From Acidimicrobiaceae bacterium (GTDB taxonomy: Bacteria > Actinomycetota > Acidimicrobiia > Acidimicrobiales > RAAP-2), in NCBI GenBank assembly GCA_003142095.1, contig PLON01000016.1, forward strand, positions 1-64,000: a DNA stretch of 64,000 bases, in the 5' to 3' direction. Position numbers and translations under genes: made by a program. Below are positions 44,735 to 53,339 of this stretch, piece after piece (position 1 is the stretch's first letter; every line of letters starts with the position of its first letter). The notes beneath the pieces are model-generated. The model made no database searches. It was not told where the DNA came from and was given only the letters and a program-made list of their open reading frames with translations.

Positions 44735-46345
44735 ATGAGCGTGAACATCGCCATCGTCCCTCGTCCGCTCGGCGTCACACTTGGTCGGACGGACCGGACC
44801 GGCTGTCGGCTCAGCGACGGACTGGTGATCTCGCACGCACCAGAGCTCGTTCGAGAAGCGCGATGGTTTCGACAGGTGCTCGAGGCGGGCACGGGATGGC
44901 TCATCCATCTCGCACCGCACGAGTCCGCGCCGGACGCCGCCATCGAACTCAACCTCGCCCCGCAGATTGAACTCCCCTCCGATGTCGCGAGCGGCGTGCA
45001 CGACCGTACTCGTGACGCGGCGTACCGGCTCACGTCGGCCGGGGGACGAATCGTCATCACGTCCCCGGGGGCGGAAGGGACTTTCTACGCGCTGCAGACG
45101 CTGCGCCAGCTACTGCCCGACGCCACGTTTCGCAAAGCCGGCTACGCCGAGCCCGTCTCGATACCCGAGTTGGAGATCGTCGACGCTCCCCGACTCGCGT
45201 GGCGCGGCGTTCTGCTCGACGTCGCTCGCCACTTCATGCCAAAAAGTTTCATCCTCGAATTGATCGACCTCCTCGCCCTTCACAAGTGCAACGTGCTTCA
45301 TCTCCACTTAACCGACGATCAGGGTTGGCGTATCGAGGTCGAGGGCTATCCCCGCCTCACTGAGGTCGGGGCTTGGCGGCGCGAGTCGACGGGATCCGAC
45401 GTCACGGCCGCCGACTCCGATGAGTCGTTTCATGGAGGTTTCTACACGCGAGAGGATCTCGAAGAGATCGTGGCCTACGCCGGCGAACGACACGTCGAGG
45501 TGCTGCCGGAGATCGACATGCCCGGACACATGGTGGCGGCGATCGCCGCCTACCCGGCGTTGGGCAACACTGATGAGCGCCTGAGCGTTCGCCCCTCCTG
45601 GGGGATCTCGAGTCACGTGCTCAACCTCGAGGACGACACGCTTCGCTTCTGCACCGACGTCCTCGATGAGGTCGTGCACATCTTTCCGGGGCCGTACGTT
45701 CACGTGGGCGGAGACGAGTGTCCGACAACGGAGTGGAAGACCGACCCACGGGCCCAAGAGATCATGCACGAAGAGGGATACGTCGACGAAGTACAACTAC
45801 AGGGATGGTTCAACGCTCGCGTGGCGAATCATCTCGCCCAACGCCATCGCCGGGTCGTCGCGTGGGATGACGTACTCGAAAGCGACGCACCACCCGACGC
45901 CATCGTGATGGCGTGGCAAGACGAGGCGAGAGGTGTCGCGGCGGTCGCGGCGGGCCATGACGTGGTGATGGTTCCACAGGAGTGGCTGTACTTCGACCGG
46001 CCCGAGTCAGCCGACCCCGACGAGCCCGTCGGCTTTTCCGGGCCAACGACTCTCGAGAAGGTGTACTTGCACGATCCGGTGCCGAAAGCAATTCCCGCGG
46101 GGGACCGCCACCGCGTGCTCGGAGCGCAGTGTCAGTTGTGGACGGAGTTGGTGGCCACGCCCCGTGAGGCGCAGTACCGCTACTTCCCTCGGCTCTGTGC
46201 GTTCGCCGAAATCGCCTGGTCGGTCGAGAGCGCCGAACGCCCGAAATCCTACGAGGAGTTCGAAGGGCGTCTCCGACAACACCTCGAGAGACTGACGGCG
46301 ATGGGCGTCAACTTCCGACCGCCCGAGGGCCCCCACCACGAGTAG
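44735..46345 (+). CDS. GH20 beta-N-acetylhexosaminidase
   Basis: 536 residues. The N-terminal ~135 residues form the alpha/beta GH20b domain; the catalytic barrel starts at LAWRGVLLDVARHFMP (~153-168). HLHLTDDQGWRIE (~188-200) and the catalytic pair in HVGGDECPTTEW (~324-335, Asp-Glu) are intact. The enzyme removes terminal N-acetylglucosamine from chitobiose or related oligosaccharides by substrate-assisted catalysis. No signal peptide, so it acts on sugars already imported, consistent with the divergent ABC transporter. Ribosome-binding site weak. Confidence 0.93.
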   Translation: MSVNIAIVPRPLGVTLGRTDRTGCRLSDGLVISHAPELVREARWFRQVLEAGTGWLIHLAPHESAPDAAIELNLAPQIELPSDVASGVHDRTRDAAYRLTSAGGRIVITSPGAEGTFYALQTLRQLLPDATFRKAGYAEPVSIPELEIVDAPRLAWRGVLLDVARHFMPKSFILELIDLLALHKCNVLHLHLTDDQGWRIEVEGYPRLTEVGAWRRESTGSDVTAADSDESFHGGFYTREDLEEIVAYAGERHVEVLPEIDMPGHMVAAIAAYPALGNTDERLSVRPSWGISSHVLNLEDDTLRFCTDVLDEVVHIFPGPYVHVGGDECPTTEWKTDPRAQEIMHEEGYVDEVQLQGWFNARVANHLAQRHRRVVAWDDVLESDAPPDAIVMAWQDEARGVAAVAAGHDVVMVPQEWLYFDRPESADPDEPVGFSGPTTLEKVYLHDPVPKAIPAGDRHRVLGAQCQLWTELVATPREAQYRYFPRLCAFAEIAWSVESAERPKSYEEFEGRLRQHLERLTAMGVNFRPPEGPHHE

Positions 46346-46391
46346 ACCCGCTCGTTCACCCGCGACGTTGACCAATTCGGTCACGACGTAG

Positions 46392-47588
46392 TTATCGTTT
46401 CATCACCCGTTGCCACGCGTGCTCAGCCCCAACCGCGAGACTGCCCTGGACGATGGCGTCCTCGCCGAGCGCGCTCGCCCGCACCGCGATCGGCAATCTG
46501 ACCAGCGGGCGGAGCTCGCGTTTGACCAGCTCAACGAAGTAATCGTTCTGTCCAATCCCACCACCCAGGACAACCAGGTCCAGGTCAACGACGGCGGTGA
46601 TAGAGGCGATGGCCCGGGCAATGAGGTTGGCCTCGTCGGCGACGATACGGCTGCAGAGCACGTCACCTCGCTCCGCTGCTTCGAAAATGAGACGTGCCGT
46701 CACCACGCCGCTCATCTTGGCGTGCTTCGCGGCGCGCACTACGCCCGCGGCGGACGCCGCTGACTCGAGCCATCCACGACGCCGCGCATCTTTCGGGTCG
46801 ACGCTGGCGTCACTGCCGAGCGTCATGAACGCAATCTCGCCCGCGCCGCCGTGTGATCCTCGATGCAGCTTCCCGTCGATAATGAGGCCGAGACCAATTC
46901 CGGTCCCCACGGTCACGAAGCCGAAGTTCCGCACGCCTTGCGCGGTTCCCACATCTCGTTCGGCGAGCGCGGCGAGATTGACGTCATTCTCGACCACCAT
47001 GTCCTCGCCGAACGCGCGGCGCAGCTCCGCAAGTACGTGAGGACGCTGCCAGCCGGGTAGACCCCGCGCCATGAAGAAGGCGTCGCGGCGGCGGTCGTAG
47101 ATGCCGGGGCTGCCAATCACGGTCTGGGTGACCGCGGACCTCTTGATCTTCACCGTAGCTACGAGTTCGTCAGCGAGTGTCACGAGCTCTGACACGCGAC
47201 CAGCGCTACTGGTCGGGTGCACCCTACGTTGGCCGCGTCCCCTCACCGCACCCGAGAGATCGGCGATGGCGCCGCGAACATACTCGCGCCCCACGTCGAG
47301 CCCAAGAACGAAACCTGCTTCGGGACGAAGTTGGTAGAGAGTGGTCGCCCGCCCACGACGGCCCGTGATCCGACCAGCCACACGGATCAGCCTCTCTTTT
47401 TCAAGAGTGGCGAGGGCCACCGCCACCGTCGGCTTCGACAGTCCCGATACCGCGGACAAGTCGCTGCGTGAAACACTCTCGAACCGTCGAATCTGTTCCA
47501 GAAGCATCTGCTCGTTGAGTGCCCGCATCAGGCTCGGACGGGCCGCGAGCACTTTCGGCGTGTTCGATGACTCGTCGTCGTGGTGCAT
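46392..47588 (-). CDS. ROK-family transcriptional repressor (NagC/XylR type)
   Basis: About 398 residues; ATG at 47588, with a GTG one codon earlier. Winged helix at ~20-75 (FESVSRSDLSAVSGLSKPT), then a ROK sugar-binding domain with VLGLDVGREYVRGAIADLSG (~93-112) and TVGTGIGLGLIIDGKL (~225-240). The usual zinc motif CxCGxxGC between GEIAFMTLG and LESAAS is missing all its cysteines (it reads DARRRGWLESAAS), so the structural zinc site is lost. It probably senses N-acetylglucosamine or its phosphate and represses this locus. Last gene of the kinase-SIS-ROK operon. Confidence 0.88.
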   Translation of the reverse strand: MHHDDESSNTPKVLAARPSLMRALNEQMLLEQIRRFESVSRSDLSAVSGLSKPTVAVALATLEKERLIRVAGRITGRRGRATTLYQLRPEAGFVLGLDVGREYVRGAIADLSGAVRGRGQRRVHPTSSAGRVSELVTLADELVATVKIKRSAVTQTVIGSPGIYDRRRDAFFMARGLPGWQRPHVLAELRRAFGEDMVVENDVNLAALAERDVGTAQGVRNFGFVTVGTGIGLGLIIDGKLHRGSHGGAGEIAFMTLGSDASVDPKDARRRGWLESAASAAGVVRAAKHAKMSGVVTARLIFEAAERGDVLCSRIVADEANLIARAIASITAVVDLDLVVLGGGIGQNDYFVELVKRELRPLVRLPIAVRASALGEDAIVQGSLAVGAEHAWQRVMKR

Positions 47589-47606
47589 CACGCTGTTCTA
47601 CTCGCT

Positions 47607-48632
47607 CTAGGCGGAGAGAGTGATCTTCTTCAGTCCCGGGGCGGTGTCGATCGGCCGTCCGCGTAGTTCGCCGAGGCGAAGCGCGAGAACCTGGCCCACG
47701 ACGACCTGAGCCAGTCCGACGCTCCAGTTCGGCGCGGACTCGCCCAGCACAATCTCTTCGTCGCCGGCGAAACCCGTTCGCTCGGGTGAGCGCACCACCA
47801 CGGTGCGCATGCCGACGCGTCGACTCTCGGCCAACAGTTCGTCAGCCACCGCGTCGCTCAACTCTTCGGTGACCACGAGCAACAGCGTGGAACCGTCACC
47901 GCCGGCTCCGATGGGACCGTGCAGGAAGTCGGGCGCCGCGAAGGACTCTGATCGGATGCCCGCCACCTCGCGAATCTTGAGGGCGACCTCGGCGGCCACC
48001 GACTGGCCAATCCCTCGGCCAACAACGGTGAGTCCACCGACGACGTTCAACGTTTCAAGCGGCAGGCTCGCCTCGAGCGCCCACGTCGCGGTCCGTTCCA
48101 CGAGATCGGGCAACTCGTCAAGCCCCGTGAGCGCAGTGCCCTTCAGCGCTTCCACCAACTGGGCGAGTGCGTGCCACGTCGACGAGAACGTTTTGGTCGA
48201 GGCGATGGCCAACTCCGGCCCGGCCCCGAGTTCGATGACGCGCTCGGCCACTGAGGCGAGGGGTGAGGCTGGATCGTTGGTGACCGCCGCGTTGGGCCGA
48301 CCTTGAGCAACGGCGCGCTCGACGACCGCGACGAGGCCCGGAGTCCGACCCGACTGCGACACGGCGAGCACTCCGGCGCCGTCGAGCCCGATGGCCGTCT
48401 CATCCTCATAGAGCGAGGGCGTGGCGAGGGCCACCAAGAGGCCAAGCTCTCGGCCCGCCAGGTACTGAAAGAAGACGGCCGCGTTGTCCGAAGAGCCGCG
48501 AGCAGCGAGCAGCGCGTAGGACACGCCCCGCCACGACTCGGCCACGCTTTGGGCCTGCTCGCGCCCCCGCTCGGCGCGCTCGCGCAGGATCGCACCCTGG
48601 GAACGGAGCTCCTGTTCAAAGAGTGTCGTCAT
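47607..48632 (-). CDS. Double SIS-domain sugar-phosphate isomerase/deaminase-like protein
   Basis: 341 residues, related to the isomerase half of GlmS and to AgaS/NagB-II. First SIS domain with ARGSSDNAAVFFQYL (~43-57), VSQSGRTPG (~90-98) and ASTKTFSSTWHAL (~143-155); second with GRGIGQSVAAEVALKIREVA (~205-224) and ESFAAPDFLHGPIG (~228-241). The glutaminase domain is absent, so the likely reaction is deamination/isomerisation of glucosamine 6-phosphate to fructose 6-phosphate. This step would complete N-acetylglucosamine use here, although no NagA deacetylase is seen in the window. ATG preceded by GAGG. Confidence 0.85.
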   Translation of the reverse strand: MTTLFEQELRSQGAILRERAERGREQAQSVAESWRGVSYALLAARGSSDNAAVFFQYLAGRELGLLVALATPSLYEDETAIGLDGAGVLAVSQSGRTPGLVAVVERAVAQGRPNAAVTNDPASPLASVAERVIELGAGPELAIASTKTFSSTWHALAQLVEALKGTALTGLDELPDLVERTATWALEASLPLETLNVVGGLTVVGRGIGQSVAAEVALKIREVAGIRSESFAAPDFLHGPIGAGGDGSTLLLVVTEELSDAVADELLAESRRVGMRTVVVRSPERTGFAGDEEIVLGESAPNWSVGLAQVVVGQVLALRLGELRGRPIDTAPGLKKITLSA

Positions 48633-48691
48633 CGTTCCTCACCCGGCCTGTCTGATGCCCGTAGCGTAGTGGGGTCGATCGCTGTGCCGGG

Positions 48692-49450
48692 CTAGCGAAA
48701 CAGTTTGGCGGCTCCGCGAAGCGTGGCGACGTTGTCGTTCACCACTACGCGCCAGCGCTGGCCCTCGTAGCGAGCGACATCGACCCGACGTGAATTTCCT
48801 CCGCCCAGGTGGGCGACGTCGGCCGCGAACTCCGCGACGAAGTTCGTCACGGCTACGACCAGGCGGTCGTTCCAGAGCGCTTCGTCCTGAGACCGGGCGT
48901 GATCACCCAGCAACTCGTCGTAGGACAGGCCATCAAGAAAGACCTCGTCACCCACATCGCGAATGCGCACGTTCACGTCGTCCACCACCAGTGCGATGCC
49001 AAAACCGGTCCCCAAGGTAAAAACCAGCTCTCGACCCTGACCCTCGCAGCATCCGAGAGCGGCCAACGTCGCGTCGTTGACGACGCGTACGTCGAGACCG
49101 CTCGCCTCGCGAAGCGCACGCTCCAAGTCTGTGCCTTGCCAGGCCTCGTGCAGCACCGGGTCGATCGGTGAGGTGAAGCCTCCGGGCCGCGAGAGATTGC
49201 CGGGCTCGAGAACGCGCCCGTCGCGCAGGGCGCCCGGGAACCCCACCCCGACTCGCGCGCACCCGCTTCGCTCAACGTGGCCCAGTACGAAGTCAACCAG
49301 TCGCTCGGGTGTGCAGGGGTAGGGCGTCGGCTCGCGACGGACTTCCTCGACGAGGCGGCCATCATCGTCGACCGCGGCGAACTTCGTGGTCGTCGCACCG
49401 ATGTCCACGGCCAGGATGGCGTCGCGGACGATGACGGGCGGTTCGCTCAT
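48692..49450 (-). CDS. ROK-family sugar kinase
   Basis: 252 residues, short for the family and close to the polyphosphate-glucokinase/BadF-like size. Phosphate-1 motif AVDIGATTTKFAAVDDDG (~14-31), the catalytic-Asp region VGVGFPGALRDG and VVNDATLAALG (~122-132), and the ATP-binding FTLGTGFGIALV (~143-154) are present; the ROK zinc motif is not. First gene of the kinase, SIS, ROK-repressor operon, so N-acetylglucosamine or glucosamine is the likely substrate (inference). Confidence 0.83.
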   Translation of the reverse strand: MSEPPVIVRDAILAVDIGATTTKFAAVDDDGRLVEEVRREPTPYPCTPERLVDFVLGHVERSGCARVGVGFPGALRDGRVLEPGNLSRPGGFTSPIDPVLHEAWQGTDLERALREASGLDVRVVNDATLAALGCCEGQGRELVFTLGTGFGIALVVDDVNVRIRDVGDEVFLDGLSYDELLGDHARSQDEALWNDRLVVAVTNFVAEFAADVAHLGGGNSRRVDVARYEGQRWRVVVNDNVATLRGAAKLFR

Positions 49451-49505
49451 GGGCGCACAGCCTAACCATCACCATCCACTAACTCCGACCTTCGCTTGTA
49501 GGCCA

Positions 49506-49519
49506 ACGGTGATCACCGT
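49506..49519. promoter_or_regulatory. Perfect 14-bp palindrome upstream of the kinase operon
   Basis: ACGGTGATCACCGT, 56 bp before the kinase start. The half-site GATCACC occurs again near 44522 in the transporter/GH20 divergent region, hinting at a shared regulator. Evidence is limited to symmetry and position. Confidence 0.35.
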
Positions 49520-49543
49520 CCACCCTGAGGCGCGTACCGACCT

Positions 49544-50494
49544 TCAGTCGGTGGCCGTTTTACCCAGCGCCCTCCTGAGGACCTGCATCTGTTCGTTCGC
49601 CATTCGCTGCGACACGCCGGCCGTCGTTACTTGCGAGGAGCCGTGAAACGTTCCCGGGAAAGAGTGAAGCTCGACGGGCACGCCGGCGTCGAGCAACGCC
49701 AACGCGTAGAGGATGCCTTCGTCACGCAACGGGTCGAACTCCATTGTCGACACGTACGCGGGTGGTAGATCCTGGAGATCGTGCGCACGGGCGGGCGCCG
49801 CATACGGTGACACGTCATCAAATCCCGCGGAGCCGAGATAGTAGCGCCAACTTAATTCGGCGCTAGGTCGATTCCACTCGGGGGTGTCGACGAACGTTCG
49901 CATGCTCTGCGTCTCGAGCCGGTCGTCGAGTACCGGCATGGCCAGGAATTGGAAGCACAGGACGGGACCGCCGTGATCTCGACAAAAGAGAGCAAGCGCG
50001 GCGGCCAGGCCGCCGCCGGCGGAAGAACCGTAGACACCGACTCGCGCCGGATCGACACCAAGCTCATCGGCTTTTTGACACAGCCAGTTCAGTGCCGCGA
50101 AGCAGTCGTGCAGGCCCGCCGGGTACGGGTACTCGGGAGCCAGCCGGTATTCGACCGACGCGACCACGATGTCGAGCGTCGACGCCAGTGTGGCCGCGTT
50201 GTCCTGCTCGGATGCGACACTCCCGACAACGAATCCGCCTCCGTGAATGTAAAGAAGCGCGGGAACCGCGCCAGTTGCCCGCCGCGATCGAAATACACGC
50301 ACCGCGACATCAGGGTCTCCATCGTGGCCCCCAACGTCGTAATTCTCGATGTCGAGGGAGGACTCTTCGACAGATGTCGAGGAACTGGCGACCATCTCGT
50401 CGAGGCTCGCTCGTGCGACAGTTACATCCGTGATGTCGACGGGCGGAAGGAGAGGCACGGCGAGAGCGAGCTCCGGGTCATAGGAGTAGGTCAC
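49544..50494 (-). CDS. Alpha/beta-hydrolase, hormone-sensitive-lipase-like esterase
   Basis: 316 residues. Oxyanion motif HGGGF (~84-88) and nucleophile motif GSSAGG (~154-159) mark the HSL family. The catalytic Asp lies in EFDPLRDEG (~252-260) and the His in PGTFHGS (~280-286). Acts on short acyl esters; natural substrate unknown. Same strand as, but upstream of, the kinase operon; no evidence that it belongs to the amino-sugar pathway. Confidence 0.87.
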   Translation of the reverse strand: MTYSYDPELALAVPLLPPVDITDVTVARASLDEMVASSSTSVEESSLDIENYDVGGHDGDPDVAVRVFRSRRATGAVPALLYIHGGGFVVGSVASEQDNAATLASTLDIVVASVEYRLAPEYPYPAGLHDCFAALNWLCQKADELGVDPARVGVYGSSAGGGLAAALALFCRDHGGPVLCFQFLAMPVLDDRLETQSMRTFVDTPEWNRPSAELSWRYYLGSAGFDDVSPYAAPARAHDLQDLPPAYVSTMEFDPLRDEGILYALALLDAGVPVELHSFPGTFHGSSQVTTAGVSQRMANEQMQVLRRALGKTATD

Positions 50495-51019
50495 GAGACA
50501 CTTTTATCATGATGTCTGCCAGCGCACTCCACTTAACGGGTTCGCACGGTACTCTCAACATGCGCGCAACGATTCTCGGCCACTTACGCGCGATGCGGCG
50601 CGATGCACACGACAGCAGAGACACTCGAGTGCCACGGCGCTGGTGGATCCCAACGGTCTCGGCGCTGATGCTCTATAGCCGAAGATTTCCGAAGTAATTT
50701 TCTTGGATCTTTAGGGGTTCATCCTTACTCTTCATTGGCTTCATCTTTTGGCGTTTTCGGCGCCGAGCTCAGCGTGGCGCATAACGCTTTTCGGACACTC
50801 ATGTGCGAGGCGGCGAGATGCAGCGCACCAGGGACATTCGAGCGCCAGAGCGCCGCGGAGTGCATCGACTTCGCATCTAGCGCTGCTGCGTCGGAGCAGA
50901 GCTAGATGCGAAAATTACCTTCAGGTATTTGACGAAGGGGGCCAGACCTGCAATGGTGTGAGCGCATAGCAAACTCGTGTGCGTTATGCGAACATACACG
51001 TCAACAAAAGGGGGACTGA
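50495..51019. other. Intergenic interval holding a gene remnant
   Basis: About 525 bp without an intact gene. It contains the remnant described at 50703-50784, with similarity continuing ~40 bp beyond its stop. A strong ribosome-binding site (AAGGGGGAC) at the end serves the next gene. Confidence 0.45.
50703..50784 (+). pseudogene. C-terminal remnant of a paralogue of the 37.7-kb membrane protein
   Basis: In one frame this reads LLFIGFIFWRFRRRAQRGA-stop, against LLFFGYVFWRIRRRSQRRA-stop at the end of the gene at 37667-38452. An in-frame stop lies just upstream and no signal peptide or body of the gene can be found, so only the tail survives. DNA similarity continues past the stop (TAAC-CTTTTC-GAC-CTCA). 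This indicates duplication followed by decay. Confidence 0.65.
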
Positions 51020-51568
51020 ATGGGTGTTGAGTATGAGAAATTAGGGGGTTTAAACGCTGGGAAACGGCTTCGCGTCTGGGTGACTCGTCACCCACTCGGC
51101 GGCGCCATCCTGGCGGGCGTCGTCGCAGGCCAACTCGCCACCGTGTGGGGAAGTTGGTTCAGTGGAGTGGGCTTGCCGAATCTCGATTGGCCGCTCGCCA
51201 ACGGCTCCGTGATCGATCCCACCGGATCAGTCATCCAGCAGTGGGTGATCGGACTGTGGATCCACGAGGTCGACTGCATTGTGTTCGCGATCATTTTCGC
51301 CTTCTTCCTCTTTCCCGTCATGGGCAAGTTGGTGTCGGCGACCATGAACATGACCAAGGCGATCGTCTACGCCTTTGTGCTGGCGACCATCAGTGCAGGA
51401 TTCTTGGTGCCGTACGTCTACTACCCGGCGTACCACATGGGAGTCTTCGGAGAGAACTGGAAGTTAATCCTCGCCATCTACCTGTGGCACTTGATTTACG
51501 GCGTCAACTTGGGCGCGGTCTACAGCCCGCTACCGGCCAACGACCCGCTGCTGCAGCCAGCGGCCTAA
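51020..51568 (+). CDS. Multi-pass membrane protein of unknown function
   Basis: 182 residues with about four hydrophobic segments (~28-48, 75-105, 118-140, 150-170). A strong AAGGGGGAC precedes the ATG. Notable residues: WIHEVDCIVFAIIFAFFLFPVMG, in which a His-Glu-x-Asp group sits at the start of a helix, and aromatic VPYVYYPAYHMG. No family recognised. It is convergent with the MhqED-like pair and not clearly linked to it. Confidence 0.75.
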   Translation: MGVEYEKLGGLNAGKRLRVWVTRHPLGGAILAGVVAGQLATVWGSWFSGVGLPNLDWPLANGSVIDPTGSVIQQWVIGLWIHEVDCIVFAIIFAFFLFPVMGKLVSATMNMTKAIVYAFVLATISAGFLVPYVYYPAYHMGVFGENWKLILAIYLWHLIYGVNLGAVYSPLPANDPLLQPAA

Positions 51569-51585
51569 TCGGAAAGAGGTTCCGT

Positions 51586-52275
51586 CTACCGTCGAGGAGC
51601 GACGCGCTCGAGCACTTGTTGGCCGAGCGCGATCGCCTCGTCGGTGACGAGGTGATCGGTCGCGTGCGAGATCGCCACGTGCACGTGCGCACCGGCGCTC
51701 TCAAAGATCTGCGCCGATTCCCTCACGCGACTGACCGGGACGTGAGGATCAGTGTCCGACACGCAGAACAACACGGGCATACCCGCCTGGTCGTCGGGCC
51801 GTGTGAGGGTGCGCTCATCGGGTCCAATCAAACCTCCGGTGAAGGCCACGAGGGCGCTCATGCGCCGCTTGGAACGAGCGACGTACTCACAGCTCAGACA
51901 GGCGCCTTGGGAAAAACCCATCCACACGATTTCGTCGTCGGCTCGACCCTCTCGATTCAACATCGCGTGAACATCCGCCAACCTCGCCAGGGCGTAACTC
52001 AAACGTGGCTCGTTGCGCTCGAGGGGTTGGAGAAACGTATCGGGGTACCAGGTGTTGCCCTGCGCCGCGGGTAAGATGTAGGAAAGGTCGCGGCGATCGA
52101 GTCGGTCGTAGACGTTCTCGATCATGTAGTCGGGATCCAATCCTCGCCCGTGTACTAACACCACCGTGAGTGGTGAGTCACTGATCGCGGCGCCCGCGTA
52201 GACGAGATCGCGTTCGAAGTGCGGATTCGACGCCACGCCACCGGCGGCGGCACCCACCTCACCGAGCTCGGGCAC
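51586..52275 (-). CDS. Carboxylesterase/phospholipase-type hydrolase (MhqD-like)
   Basis: 229 residues, alpha/beta-hydrolase PF02230 type: VVLVHGRG (~39-46), the nucleophile motif GFSQGA (~120-125), the Asp in SDTDPHVP (~183-190) and the His in SHATDHL (~207-213). Start GTG at 52275, three bases after the dioxygenase stop, so it is cotranslated. The same pairing of ring-cleavage dioxygenase and hydrolase is known as mhqED in Bacillus subtilis, part of its methyl-hydroquinone response. A role in hydrolysing the ring-cleavage product is inferred. Confidence 0.83.
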   Translation of the reverse strand: MPELGEVGAAAGGVASNPHFERDLVYAGAAISDSPLTVVLVHGRGLDPDYMIENVYDRLDRRDLSYILPAAQGNTWYPDTFLQPLERNEPRLSYALARLADVHAMLNREGRADDEIVWMGFSQGACLSCEYVARSKRRMSALVAFTGGLIGPDERTLTRPDDQAGMPVLFCVSDTDPHVPVSRVRESAQIFESAGAHVHVAISHATDHLVTDEAIALGQQVLERVAPRR

Positions 52276-52278
52276 GAA

Positions 52279-53244
52279 CTACTTCGAGAACTGCAGCGGC
52301 TCGAGGTAGCCAATCAAGAAGTCGCGCTTGTCCGCGAACACCGGCGGCACCTGCAAGCTCATCCCGAGCTCGTCGAACGACTCGTCCACCGTGAAACCGG
52401 TGGGCTTGGAGACGGTGGCTTCGAACATCGCTCCACCCGGGGTGCGCACGTAGACCGAATCGAAGTAGCCGCGATCCTTGCGGTCCGACACGTCGGTAAA
52501 GCCCAGCCCGACCAAGGAGTGCTTCACCGAGTCCTGCGTGTCGTAGTCTTCGACTTGAAAGGCCGTGTGGTGCACGATGCCCTCGCCGTACATCCAACCG
52601 GCTTGGGGTCGGCCCGGCTCCGCGACGAAGTCCACGATGGTGCCGGCTCCTCCTTCGCCCACTTCGAAGCGCGCGCGGTCGCCCTCTTCAGACGTGAGTC
52701 GACCACCCCAGCCTTCGCTCATGAAGTCCGCCGACAGCCCGAGGTCGAGCACCGACACGGTGATCCCGTGGGTGCCGTGGATTCCAAACTCCTGGGGAAC
52801 GGGACCCGCCGAGTAGGGCGTGCGCGGGTCGCTCGCGACACCGACCAGTTCGTACTCGATGCCACAGGGGTGCGCGAGCTTGAGATGTTTCTCGCCAAAA
52901 ATCTCGACCTCCTCGACGTCAAAGCCGTGGTCGCGCAGGCGGTCGCGCCAGTAGCCCACCGCGGTCTCGAGGATGGTCAACATCAACACCTTCGTCTGGT
53001 TGACGCCTTGACGTCCCATGCGTCCGGACTGGCGCATGGGAAAGGTGGTGACGAGGGTCGACTCGAGGCCGACGTCGTTGCCGTAGTAGAGGTGGTAGAT
53101 CGGCACGTCGCCGTCGTACAGAGCGGTCTTCTTCACGCTCTTCAGTCCCAAGACCTGGGTGTGAAAGTCGTAGTCCTCTTGAGCTCCACCGACGCACAAC
53201 GTGATGTGGTGGTGCCGCTGAATCGCCTTGGTCGCTTGAGTCAT
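52279..53244 (-). CDS. Extradiol ring-cleavage dioxygenase, LinE/PcpA/MhqE-like (VOC fold)
   Basis: 321 residues from the ATG at 53244 (GGGGGAC upstream). Duplicated glyoxalase/VOC fold. The Fe(II) ligands of the hydroquinone-dioxygenase branch are all in place: His among HHHITL (residues 11-13), His in IVHHTAFQVED (~215-225) and Glu in MFEATV (~262-267). These enzymes cleave (chloro)hydroquinones between a hydroxylated and a neighbouring ring carbon. Its own promoter carries the same palindrome as the hapC promoter (53265-53283), tying it to the hydroquinone regulon. Forms an operon with the MhqD-like hydrolase. Confidence 0.88.
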   Translation of the reverse strand: MTQATKAIQRHHHITLCVGGAQEDYDFHTQVLGLKSVKKTALYDGDVPIYHLYYGNDVGLESTLVTTFPMRQSGRMGRQGVNQTKVLMLTILETAVGYWRDRLRDHGFDVEEVEIFGEKHLKLAHPCGIEYELVGVASDPRTPYSAGPVPQEFGIHGTHGITVSVLDLGLSADFMSEGWGGRLTSEEGDRARFEVGEGGAGTIVDFVAEPGRPQAGWMYGEGIVHHTAFQVEDYDTQDSVKHSLVGLGFTDVSDRKDRGYFDSVYVRTPGGAMFEATVSKPTGFTVDESFDELGMSLQVPPVFADKRDFLIGYLEPLQFSK

Positions 53245-53264
53245 GATGTCCCCCCCATTTTCGA

Positions 53265-53283
53265 GTGTTCGCAGTACGAACAC
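53265..53283. promoter_or_regulatory. IclR-type operator before the ring-cleavage dioxygenase
   Basis: GTGTTCGCAGTACGAACAC: perfect 7-bp arms with a 5-base centre, 21 bp upstream of the dioxygenase start. It shares the core TGTTCGCAG-ACGAACA with the site at 56987-57005, differing only in one centre base and the outermost pair. Confidence 0.75.
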
Positions 53284-53339
53284 GTATGCCCTAGAGCGAA
53301 CCCATTATCGGTTCCCCGGTGGGCAAAGTCAAGTGGGCC

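Noticed and set aside
38500-49520. DasR-type control of the amino-sugar genes
   Set aside because: No copy of the known DasR site (TGGTCTAGACCA core) was seen in the intergenic regions inspected, and no GntR regulator is encoded here.
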